From positions 1 to 8,132 of the forward strand of contig JAKSAU010000595.1 of the NCBI GenBank assembly GCA_022361535.1: 8,132 nt of DNA, read 5' to 3'. Positions 1 to 6,135 of this stretch are shown piece after piece; the first letter of the stretch is position 1, and every line of letters begins with the position of its first letter. The DNA is from Desulfobacterales bacterium (GTDB taxonomy: Bacteria; Desulfobacterota; Desulfobacteria; Desulfobacterales; Desulfobacteraceae). The translations under genes and the position numbers were made by a program. The notes under the pieces were generated by a model. The model did no database searches. It was given only the letters and a program-made list of their open reading frames with translations, and was not told the origin of the DNA.

Positions 1-1862
1 GCCTCTTTAACAACAAGGTGAAATTTTAAGGGTTGTTTTTTGTATTCAGTCTGACGGCTGAAAGTAAGGATCTGCTGCACGAGACCAGATGCCCGCTGTG
101 CTCCTTTAACGATTTGGCTGATATGCCGTTTTGCTTTTACAGGGCTGTCCAGAGTCATTTCCGCCAGTTGAGAATACCCGAAAATGCTGGACAAAATATT
201 GTTAAAGTCATGAGCAATCCCTCCTGCTAACGTACCAATGGCTTCCATCTTTTGTGATTTTTCAAGTTGAACAGCCATTTTACGTCTTTCTTCCTGGCCC
301 TGTTTCAGCTCGGTAATGTCCCTGCCTTCGGTGATAATGAATTCAACCTGTCCAAGGTTGTTGCAAATTGGTTTTACTGACATATCAATGTCTTTAATAC
401 TCCCGGACCGGTCTATATGTGTCGTTTCAAAGCGGACCATTTGTCCTTCCACCGCTTTTTGGATTGCCCCTTTTATTTTTTCCCGGACAATTTCATCATG
501 CTGCCACCAGGGCGTTTCCCAGTAAGGCCGGTATAAGACATCGGTTTCTGTGCATCCGGCGAATTCAAGGGTGCTTTTATTTACCTCTTCCAGAATACCG
601 TAGGGGGAAAGAATACAGGTCAACTGAAAAGATTGATTGAACAAACCACGTAGTTTCAATTCATTTTCCACTAGTGCCGCCTGGGTATCTATGGTTTTTT
701 GAATCTCACGGTTCAGTTGGTTGTGGTAATCTTCCATGCGGTCCATAAACGCATTAAAATGGTGAGCCAGTGAGCCTAACTCATCTTCAGATTTATGGGC
801 CATACGGATACTGTAATCCCCTTTTTTTCCTTCATCAAGAGTTTGGGTAAGTTGTTCCAGAGGGCGCGTTACGGATTTGGCTACCAAGTAGGCCAACCCA
901 ACAAATGCCAGAAGAAAAATCAGGATATCAAAGGTTAGCATGGTGGTGAAGGTGGTCATGGGTGAATAGATTTCATCAATATAACTGGTCGCACCAATGA
1001 TCCAACGGTATTCGGGCAGATGCCTGTAGATAAGTAGTTTTTCTCTGGGCTGTTGGTCTTGTGGGTTCTGCCAGAAATAACTGAATTTTCCATTCTTTTT
1101 ATCCAAGACTTTCTGGATCACCGAAGCCAGCTCTTGCGGCTGATCGAGCAGGTTTTTACCCTCATATCCCGGGTGGATGATTGCGTTGCCTCTTTCATCG
1201 ATGATGAACGCATATCCGCTTTCCCCGGACTTGAATTCAACCACGGTGTTTTTGAATTCATCTATATCAACAAGGTAGGAGAATTCATTGCGATAGGATG
1301 AAACGGAAATTATCCAGTCAAGGGGTTTATAATAGACCATGTACAGGGCTTTGGGTCGCTCTATATTTTCGCCTGGGTTTTTCCAATCATATTCCAGGTA
1401 TCCGTCTTTGAGCTGCATCTGTTCTTTGATGAAGTTGAACCGCGAAATGTTGGTCCCCTGGACTTTGTCATTGGGATGGATAATGACATCACCTTTTGAA
1501 TTGATACAATAGATATACCCGCTTATGCCAATGGATTGGTTCAGAAAAATTTCTTCGATAGTGTTGATGGCTTCTTGCCTGGATAACAGACCGGATCTGT
1601 GCTTAGAGTAATAATACTCTACAATTTCAAAGTTTTTTTCTGCTATGGCCTGAAGCCGGTTTTTGATATTAATATGGGCCGAGGTTTGGATTAGGTTGGT
1701 AAGAAAACTGGTGCTTTGATTTAATTCTTTTTCAATGCCGGTCTCCAAGATTTTTTGGACCTGAACATAGATTAGAGCGTTGGATACAAGAATCAAAGGA
1801 ACAAATACCAGAAGAAAGGACAGCAGGAGCCTGTTTCTGAATTTGAGGCGTTTAATTTTCAT
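1..1862 (-). CDS. Membrane sensor histidine kinase, Cache-HAMP-PAS-HisKA (3' end outside window)
   Basis: A two-component sensor kinase predicted to sense an extracytoplasmic small molecule and phosphorylate a response regulator not seen here. The frame is open from ATG at 1862 to the left edge (about 620 residues). In order: a membrane segment at about residues 11-30; a periplasmic region to about 300; a second membrane segment at about 303-326; HAMP at about 327-380; PAS at about 405-520; then a HisKA dimerisation domain with the H-box AGGIAHDFNN, whose phosphoacceptor is His551. The ATPase domain, and perhaps a receiver, would lie beyond the edge. The periplasmic part contains two similar Cache_2-like modules, with IIHPND then IIHPGY, each followed by a YxWxNP motif and a W-I-I strand. 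No strong ribosome site precedes the ATG; an in-frame TTG lies 12 bases upstream. The ligand cannot be told from the sequence, and nothing ties this gene to ethanolamine. Confidence 0.88.
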   Translation of the reverse strand, partial: MKIKRLKFRNRLLLSFLLVFVPLILVSNALIYVQVQKILETGIEKELNQSTSFLTNLIQTSAHINIKNRLQAIAEKNFEIVEYYYSKHRSGLLSRQEAINTIEEIFLNQSIGISGYIYCINSKGDVIIHPNDKVQGTNISRFNFIKEQMQLKDGYLEYDWKNPGENIERPKALYMVYYKPLDWIISVSSYRNEFSYLVDIDEFKNTVVEFKSGESGYAFIIDERGNAIIHPGYEGKNLLDQPQELASVIQKVLDKKNGKFSYFWQNPQDQQPREKLLIYRHLPEYRWIIGATSYIDEIYSPMTTFTTMLTFDILIFLLAFVGLAYLVAKSVTRPLEQLTQTLDEGKKGDYSIRMAHKSEDELGSLAHHFNAFMDRMEDYHNQLNREIQKTIDTQAALVENELKLRGLFNQSFQLTCILSPYGILEEVNKSTLEFAGCTETDVLYRPYWETPWWQHDEIVREKIKGAIQKAVEGQMVRFETTHIDRSGSIKDIDMSVKPICNNLGQVEFIITEGRDITELKQGQEERRKMAVQLEKSQKMEAIGTLAGGIAHDFNNILSSIFGYSQLAEMTLDSPVKAKRHISQIVKGAQRASGLVQQILTFSRQTEYKKQPLKFHLVVKE

Positions 1863-1894
1863 AAACCCGTTCAAGGTTTTAGGCGTTTCCTTCC

Positions 1895-1911
1895 AAAGAC
1901 ATAGTGTCTTT
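1895..1911. repeat. Perfect inverted repeat upstream of the sensor kinase
   Basis: AAAGACA, a three-base spacer TAG, then TGTCTTT: a perfect 7-bp dyad whose near edge lies 32 bases from the sensor kinase start codon at 1862. It could be a repressor operator or a small hairpin in the 5' leader. No T-tract in either direction supports a terminator, so no function is assigned. Confidence 0.45.
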
Positions 1912-1980
1912 TGCCCTCAAACTAAATTATTAACTGAAAATATTTGGATACTATAATAAACACATACAAAAAAAGCCATT

Positions 1981-2016
1981 AAAAAAAGCCCGAAATCCTT
2001 GCCTAGGAACCCTGGC
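1981..2016 (-). terminator. Intrinsic terminator of the diguanylate cyclase gene
   Basis: Read on the minus strand, starting a few bases after the cyclase stop codon: arm GCC-A-GGG-T-TCCT, loop AGGCA, arm AGGA-T-TTC-G-GGC, then seven T. The stem has an A/G and a T/T mismatch and two G-T pairs, but it is followed directly by the T-tract. A second run of seven T follows ten bases further on (plus 1968-1974). It should separate the cyclase transcript from the sensor kinase gene. Confidence 0.7.
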
Positions 2017-2020
2017 GATG

Positions 2021-3043
2021 CTAACGGACCTTCTTTTTTTCCTTTTCTATATACAAAAGCTTATCCGCTGCTTTAATCAGGGCCTGGGGGTCTGATATAT
2101 CGGGGTCAGATATATTGGAAACACCATGACTCATTTTGATATAAAAAGACTTGCTGTTACTTTGCAAGGGATTCGTATCTAAGTAATCTTTAACACGGTT
2201 GATATAGTTTTCAGCCTGTAATTTCCCTGTGGATGGCAGGATAACAACAAATTCGTCTCCGGCAAACCTTGCAACGATGTCCGAATCCCGTTTCATCTGG
2301 TTTAAAGTGTTTGCTGCCAGGCAAAGCGCTTTATCCCCAACATCATGACCTGCTGTATCGTTAATCGTTTTAAAGTCGTCAAGGTCTAAAAAAATGAGTG
2401 AAAGATCTGTCTGGTATCGATCTGCGCGAAGAAATTCCCTTTCAAGAATTCGTTCCATAACGCCCCGGTTCAAAAGTCCGGTTAAGGAATCATGAAAAGC
2501 GAGAAATTTGAGCTGCTCATGGGCTGTCACATTGGAAAGACACAAGGAAACTTTTAAGGCCAGCTGCTCCAGTAAAGAAGTGTCAATTCCAGGTTCAAAG
2601 CGCATTGGGTTAACATCTGCCTGGTTGATGCTGCCGACGATTTCTCCGTCAAGCGTGATAGGTGCAATGGCGATCGAGCCGAGTTCATAGTTGGAAATTT
2701 CAGGCATCAACTCTTTGTAGACGTCTAAATTTTTATTTGCCAGAAGTGGGGTGAGACGGTTTTTGACTATGGAAAGAAAACCGGATTTGGAAACAAACGC
2801 CGTTGATGTTCTAAGGAGTTCAGATTCTCTGTATTCTGTGAGCTGCTCAGCTATCTTGCTTTCTCTGATGATAGATATCCAGATATAAGGGATGGAGAAT
2901 TTGTCTGAAATCTCACATAAAAGGCGTTCAAAAAAATCATTGAAGTTCAGGATAGAGAGGATACTGACCTCAATCTCATTGAATTTTTTTGCAATCTCTT
3001 CGTTTTTTTTGAGGCGGTCTATCAGGGCCTTTGGAATTTCCAT
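2021..3043 (-). CDS. Diguanylate cyclase, GAF-like sensor plus GGDEF domain
   Basis: Predicted to make cyclic di-GMP from two GTP in the cytoplasm. With ATG at 3043 the protein has 340 residues. An N-terminal helix (about 1-25) leads into a GAF-like domain (about 26-170), then a GGDEF domain (about 178-338) beginning FHDSLTGLLNR. The signature reads AGDEF (residues 261-265), a variant known from active cyclases. The metal-binding LDLDDFK segment is present. An RxxD inhibitory site (Arg252, Asp255) sits five residues before the signature, suggesting product feedback. No EAL domain and no membrane segment are seen. The start is uncertain: TTG at 3091 would add 16 residues, and its codon overlaps the TGA of a 10-codon upstream frame (3088-3120). 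The gene is divergent from the ethanolamine cluster, with its own terminator and a candidate promoter. The GAF ligand is unknown. Confidence 0.88.
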   Translation of the reverse strand: MEIPKALIDRLKKNEEIAKKFNEIEVSILSILNFNDFFERLLCEISDKFSIPYIWISIIRESKIAEQLTEYRESELLRTSTAFVSKSGFLSIVKNRLTPLLANKNLDVYKELMPEISNYELGSIAIAPITLDGEIVGSINQADVNPMRFEPGIDTSLLEQLALKVSLCLSNVTAHEQLKFLAFHDSLTGLLNRGVMERILEREFLRADRYQTDLSLIFLDLDDFKTINDTAGHDVGDKALCLAANTLNQMKRDSDIVARFAGDEFVVILPSTGKLQAENYINRVKDYLDTNPLQSNSKSFYIKMSHGVSNISDPDISDPQALIKAADKLLYIEKEKKKVR

Positions 3044-3195
3044 TGTCCGTCCCGTTCTATCCGGATCCTTCTGCCGATTTGCAGCAATCAATTTCTGGTA
3101 TTCATTTTCCCTTTCCTCATTTAAAGCGCATTGATTACAAAGTCAATAGGATTCCATTTGTTTCATCTATGTTTTAGCAGTGTTTTATTGCGTAA

Positions 3196-3226
3196 ATTAT
3201 ACAAACTCTTAAAAAAAACTTGTCAG
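3196..3226 (-). promoter_or_regulatory. Candidate promoter for the diguanylate cyclase
   Basis: On the minus strand there is a perfect TATAAT -10 box (plus 3196-3201) with CTGACA (plus 3221-3226) 19 bases upstream as a possible -35. The -35 matches five of six consensus bases, but the spacer is longer than the usual 17. Transcription would start near 3189, giving a leader of about 145 bases to the ATG at 3043. Confidence 0.4.
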
Positions 3227-3275
3227 TCGGATTTTTTTGTGGTAGCAACATCTTCACAATTTATTGAAATTACTG

Positions 3276-3317
3276 CTGCACAACGGGGTGCGGTGATAGC
3301 AAACAACGAGGCTTGCT
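3276..3317 (+). promoter_or_regulatory. EutV (ANTAR) dual-hairpin antitermination site upstream of the permease
   Basis: Hairpin P1: arm CTGCAC (3276-3281), loop AACGGG (3282-3287), arm GTGCGG (3288-3293), six pairs including one T-G. Four bases later comes P2: arm AGCAAAC (3298-3304), loop AACGAG (3305-3310), arm GCTTGCT (3311-3317), with one A/C mismatch. Both loops are six bases with A at position 1 and G at position 4, the rule known for ANTAR target RNAs. The P2 3' arm is also the 5' arm of the terminator at 3311-3358, so the two structures exclude each other. Phosphorylated EutV dimer binding should stabilise P2 and allow read-through into the permease gene. The 350-base gap between the cyclase (end 3091) and permease (start 3443) otherwise holds the cyclase promoter and no convincing gene. 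A possible plus-strand promoter (TTGTGG at 3237, TTTATT at 3260) would start transcripts just before P1, but it is weak. Confidence 0.85.
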
Positions 3318-3358
3318 GACAGATGGAGAATTTTTCATTTGTAGCGAGCTTTTTTTTT
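3311..3358 (+). terminator. Regulated intrinsic terminator in the permease leader
   Basis: Arm GCTTGCT-G-ACAGATG (3311-3325), ten-base loop, arm CATTTGT-AGCGAGC (3336-3349): fourteen pairs, two of them G-T, with a single bulged G at 3318. Nine T follow at once (3350-3358). It sits 84 bases before the permease start, in a leader rather than after a gene, and shares its first arm with ANTAR hairpin P2. It is therefore read as the off-state of an attenuator. Confidence 0.88.
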
Positions 3359-3442
3359 GCAGGCCGCTCCGGGACTTAAGGGATGATACCAAAGACAGTG
3401 GATTTGGGCCTGGCACATTTTTATTAATCATAAGGAGTTGTT

Positions 3443-4915
3443 ATGGCAGGTCAGAAGGATGACTATTTTGAACAACGGGAGTTGAAAAAAGGAGCGGCCG
3501 GTTGGGTCCTTCTTTCTTTTTTGGGTGTTGCCTATGTAATCTCAGGTGATTTTGCAGGGTGGAATTTTGGTATTGCCAAAGCTGGATGGGGCGGTTTGCT
3601 CATTGCAACTTTCCTGATGGCCATCATGTATACCTCAATGGTTTTATCTGAGGCGGAATTGTCCACTATTGTTCCTTCAGCTGGTGGGGGGTACGGATTT
3701 GCGCGGCGGGCATTTGGTCCGTTGGGCGGCTATATGACCGGCGTGGGAATTTTATTTGAGTATTGTATTGCACCGGCTGCCATTGCCGTATTTATCAGCG
3801 GATACTGTGGTTCCCTGTTTGGTCCAACCGGATCATTGATAGGCTATGTGCCCGAAGGGTTGCAGAGTATAACAATGGTGCTGTTAGGCGGAACCTGGGC
3901 AACTAAACTGCTGTTTTATGTGGTTTTTGTAGGTGTTCATCTGTATGGTGTTGGTGAAGCGTTGACCCTTTGCATGATCATCACCGTAATTGCAGTTATC
4001 GCCCTGGTGGCGTTTATTGCTGCCATGATTCCTCATTTTAATATGGCCAATCTTTTTGATATTCCGGCCAACCCGGCTGTATCCGGATCGACGACATTCC
4101 TTCCGCATGGCTGGATGGGTGTGTGGGCAGCCCTTCCGTTTGGTATGTGGTTTTTTCTCGGTGTTGAAGGTATCCCCCTTGCAGCTGAAGAATGCGAAAA
4201 CCCGACCAAAGATATGCCCCGTGCAATTATCGCTGCCATGACTACCCTGTTGATTTTTGCTGCCCTGATCCTTTTCTTTGGACCTGCAGGTTCTTCAGCC
4301 ATGCTGATCCAGGATGCTGCAGACCCCTTGATCGGTGCGATTCAGTCACCCAATGCATATGGCGGACCGACTTTTGTCAGCCGTCTGATCAACGTCGTGG
4401 GTCTGGCCGGTCTTGTTGCCAGCTTCTTCTCTTTGATTTTCGGTGCATCGCGTCAGTTTTTTGCTCTTTCCCGTGCAGGCTATCTTCCCACATTCCTGTC
4501 CCTGACAGGGAAGAGAAAGACCCCTTATGTAGCACTGTGGGCCATTGGGATTTTGGGCTTTGTCCTGTCCCTGGTTGTTGACGGTGACAGCCTGTTGGTT
4601 GTGGCTGTGTTTGGTGCCTCCATTTCTTACATTCTCATGACTGCTTCCCATTTTGTTTTGAGAATGAAAGAACCGGATCTGCACCGGCCTTACAAAACGC
4701 CTGGCGGAATGATTACGTCAGGAGTTTCTGTTATTCTGGGGTGCTTTGCTTTTGTCGCATGTTTTCTGGCCAACGCTGAAGTCACCTGTTACGCTGCTGC
4801 ACTTTACGCCGCATTTCTCCTTTACTTTCATCTTCACAGTCGCCATCACCTTATTTCCAAGGCGCCTGAAGAAGAATTTGCTGCCATTGCCGCAGCCGAA
4901 GAGAAGTTGAATTAA
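3443..4915 (+). CDS. eat: Ethanolamine permease, APC superfamily (Eat type)
   Basis: An inner-membrane transporter predicted to import ethanolamine by an ion-coupled mechanism, supplying the Eut pathway encoded downstream. The 490 residues are mostly hydrophobic with about twelve membrane segments. The conserved N-terminal APC region (residues about 15-60) includes AYVISGDFAGWNFG, and the next segments contain the SEAELSTIVPSAGGGYGFARR stretch in two parts (SEAELSTIVPS, then AGGGYGFARR) typical of the ethanolamine permease subfamily. FLGVEGIPLAAEECENP lies near the middle. The length is as usual for the family. The start is well supported: AAGGAG at 3432-3437, five bases before ATG. It differs from EutH, the channel-like carrier found in enterobacterial and many Firmicutes eut operons. 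Its leader carries the EutV-type attenuator, which supports ethanolamine rather than an amino acid as substrate. Confidence 0.88.
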   Translation: MAGQKDDYFEQRELKKGAAGWVLLSFLGVAYVISGDFAGWNFGIAKAGWGGLLIATFLMAIMYTSMVLSEAELSTIVPSAGGGYGFARRAFGPLGGYMTGVGILFEYCIAPAAIAVFISGYCGSLFGPTGSLIGYVPEGLQSITMVLLGGTWATKLLFYVVFVGVHLYGVGEALTLCMIITVIAVIALVAFIAAMIPHFNMANLFDIPANPAVSGSTTFLPHGWMGVWAALPFGMWFFLGVEGIPLAAEECENPTKDMPRAIIAAMTTLLIFAALILFFGPAGSSAMLIQDAADPLIGAIQSPNAYGGPTFVSRLINVVGLAGLVASFFSLIFGASRQFFALSRAGYLPTFLSLTGKRKTPYVALWAIGILGFVLSLVVDGDSLLVVAVFGASISYILMTASHFVLRMKEPDLHRPYKTPGGMITSGVSVILGCFAFVACFLANAEVTCYAAALYAAFLLYFHLHSRHHLISKAPEEEFAAIAAAEEKLN

Positions 4916-4931
4916 TATATTGATACAATAG

Positions 4932-4973
4932 GCTAAAACTGGACCCGGGAGGTGTATTCCGGGTCCAGTTAGC
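4932..4973 (+). other. Long stem-loop after the permease gene, no T-tract
   Basis: A perfect 12-bp stem, AACTGGACCCGG (4937-4948) with CCGGGTCCAGTT (4959-4970), and a ten-base loop. Three further pairs (GCT with AGC) form beyond an AA bulge. It starts 17 bases after the permease stop. The bases that follow are not T-rich, so it is not a normal intrinsic terminator. It may protect the 3' end of the permease mRNA or act as an imperfect terminator. Confidence 0.6.
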
Positions 4974-5040
4974 AGGCTTAGTAAACGTTTAAGAGAGATC
5001 AAGTTGGGATAAGGGATTTTAAGATTGTTCCTTAGACACC

Positions 5041-5054
5041 TGGGTAAATACCCA
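5041..5054. repeat. Short inverted repeat upstream of eutS
   Basis: TGGGT, four-base spacer AAAT, ACCCA: a perfect 5-bp dyad in the gap before eutS. The loop does not have the ANTAR pattern. It could be an operator half-site pair or chance. Confidence 0.3.
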
Positions 5055-5089
5055 ATAAAAGCAGATGATTGAAATTGTATAGTTTGAGT

Positions 5090-5112
5090 ATCCCGGCTTT
5101 TTAAATCCCGGC
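5090..5112. repeat. Pair of 8-base direct repeats upstream of eutS
   Basis: ATCCCGGC occurs at 5090-5097 and again at 5105-5112, exactly 15 bases apart. The second copy ends 8 bases before a possible -10 box at 5121. This could be a tandem activator or repressor site. No protein can be named. Confidence 0.4.
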
Positions 5113-5120
5113 ATATGAAC

Positions 5121-5126
5121 TATAAT
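5121..5126 (+). promoter_or_regulatory. Possible -10 box for eutS-eutV-eutW
   Basis: A TATAAT match that would start transcripts near 5133, leaving a leader of about 18 bases before the eutS start at 5151. The -35 position (TTTTTA, about 5098-5103) is poor, so activator help would be needed. Read-through from the permease is the alternative. Confidence 0.25.
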
Positions 5127-5150
5127 GCAGGTTTAGATAAAGGCAGTTGC

Positions 5151-5495
5151 ATGGAAGAAGAAAAACAACGGTTTATCCAGGAATATGTTCCGGGAAAACA
5201 GCTTACCCTGGCCCATATTATTGCACATCCAAGGAAGATGGTCTGCGAGCAGCTTGGTCTGGAAGATGATTGTGATGCCATAGGAATTTTGACCATTACT
5301 CCGGGGGAAGCCGTGATCATTGCAGCAGACGTAGCAACCAAGTCTGCGGATGTGGGAATCGGGTTCTTGGATCGTTTTGGCGGCTCCCTGGTTATGACCG
5401 GTGATGTTTCCAGCGTGGATGCGGCTGTACATGAGGTTGTCTCATTGTTTGACGGTAACCTTAAGTTTGCCGTAGTGCCTATTACGCGGTCTTAA
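5151..5495 (+). CDS. eutS: Ethanolamine microcompartment shell protein EutS
   Basis: A BMC-domain protein forming hexameric tiles in the shell of the ethanolamine microcompartment, which encloses acetaldehyde made from ethanolamine. The 114 residues match the usual EutS length of about 111. Family motifs are clear: the N-terminal [18 protein letters not shown], then [20 protein letters not shown], then a [15 protein letters not shown] segment, and a C-terminal strand ending VPITRS. This is the circularly permuted BMC fold known for EutS. An in-frame ATG at 5115 would add 12 residues absent from the family and has no ribosome site. ATG 5151 fits the family N-terminus and has a weak purine stretch AAAGGCAG upstream. 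eutV follows 45 bases later. This is the only shell gene in the window, so partner shell genes (eutL, eutK, eutM, eutN) should lie elsewhere, probably after eutA. Confidence 0.93.
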   Translation: MEEEKQRFIQEYVPGKQLTLAHIIAHPRKMVCEQLGLEDDCDAIGILTITPGEAVIIAADVATKSADVGIGFLDRFGGSLVMTGDVSSVDAAVHEVVSLFDGNLKFAVVPITRS

Positions 5496-5540
5496 AGGTA
5501 TGAAGCAGGGCGCTGCCTGTATATAAAAAATAATTTTAAG

Positions 5541-6119
5541 ATGGTAAATATGGATTTCAAAATTGTAATAGCCGACGATGAACCTATTACACGAATGGAT
5601 ATCCGGGAGATCCTTACCCATGCAGGCTACAATGTTGTAGGTGAAGCATCGGACGGATTTGACGCTGTTGAGCTATGCCGTAAAGAACACCCGGACATGG
5701 TCCTGCTGGATATAAAAATGCCGCTTTTGGACGGGCTTAAGGCTGCGCGGATTATTCACGAAGAGCATTTGGCTGACGCCATCCTTCTAATTACCGCATA
5801 CAGCGGTAAAGAGTTTGTGGACCAGGCCAAGGAAACCGGAGTTGTGGGGTATGTGGTAAAACCCATACGGGAGGAATCCCTGATTCCCATGGTGGAAATC
5901 GGTATTGCCAAAGGCAAGGAAATGGCCAAAATGTCCCAGGAGGTTTCCAAAACCAAGCAACGGCTTGAGGACAGGGCACTCATAGAAAAGGCAAAGGGCC
6001 TGCTGATGAGACAGAAGAATATCAGCGAGGACGAAGCGTTTAAAATGATACGTAAAATCGGAATGGATAAACGGCGACCCATGAGGGATATTGCCAAAAT
6101 CATTCTGCTTAACCAATAG
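5541..6119 (+). CDS. eutV: Receiver-ANTAR response regulator, transcription antiterminator EutV
   Basis: Cytoplasmic RNA-binding regulator of ethanolamine genes. The 192 residues hold a receiver domain (about 5-120) with acidic pocket Asp12-Asp13, phosphoacceptor Asp57 in LLDIKMP, Thr85 and Lys107 (VVKP). A helical linker (about 120-140) follows, then a C-terminal ANTAR domain (about 141-190) with the characteristic ALIEKAKGLLM, an Ala-Phe pair (166-167) and PMRDIAKIIL. In the known family, phosphorylation makes a dimer that grips two hairpin loops and blocks terminators. Two RNA elements of that type are in this window, at 3276 and 7624. ATG at 5550 would remove three residues and begins closer to the usual MxxKIVIADDEP start; neither has a clear ribosome site. 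eutW starts 16 bases after the stop. General amiR/NasT-type ANTAR regulators are the alternative, but the neighbours make EutV far more likely. Confidence 0.93.
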   Translation: MVNMDFKIVIADDEPITRMDIREILTHAGYNVVGEASDGFDAVELCRKEHPDMVLLDIKMPLLDGLKAARIIHEEHLADAILLITAYSGKEFVDQAKETGVVGYVVKPIREESLIPMVEIGIAKGKEMAKMSQEVSKTKQRLEDRALIEKAKGLLMRQKNISEDEAFKMIRKIGMDKRRPMRDIAKIILLNQ

Positions 6120-6135
6120 CAGGTTTCCGTATAAT

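Noticed and set aside
1053..1301. Plus-strand open stretches across 33-1301
   Set aside because: They are shadows of the minus-strand sensor kinase, which is open throughout with recognisable domains.
3088..3120. Ten-codon upstream frame before the diguanylate cyclase (minus strand)
   Set aside because: Its TGA overlaps a possible TTG start, which hints at coupling, but there is no evidence that it is translated.
3411..3426. TGGCAC as a sigma-54 -24 element before the permease
   Set aside because: The -12 position reads TATTA rather than TTGC at the required spacing, and it lies downstream of the attenuator.
4033..4302. Minus-strand and alternate-frame open stretches inside the permease, eutV and eutW genes
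   Set aside because: They lie wholly within well-supported genes, resemble no family and lack ribosome sites.
5018..5032. TAAG, loop ATTGTTC, CTTA as a possible ANTAR hairpin before eutS
   Set aside because: The loop has seven bases, the stem is only four weak pairs, and no second hairpin or terminator overlaps it.
4916..5150. Cobalamin riboswitch, as found in some eut loci
   Set aside because: No B12-box sequence or matching multi-stem layout is visible in this or the other gaps.
5505..5519. Hairpin between eutS and eutV with a possible six-base loop (CAGG, GCGCTG, CCTG)
   Set aside because: The loop begins with G and has C at position 4, so it fails the ANTAR rule, and no partner hairpin or T-tract is near.
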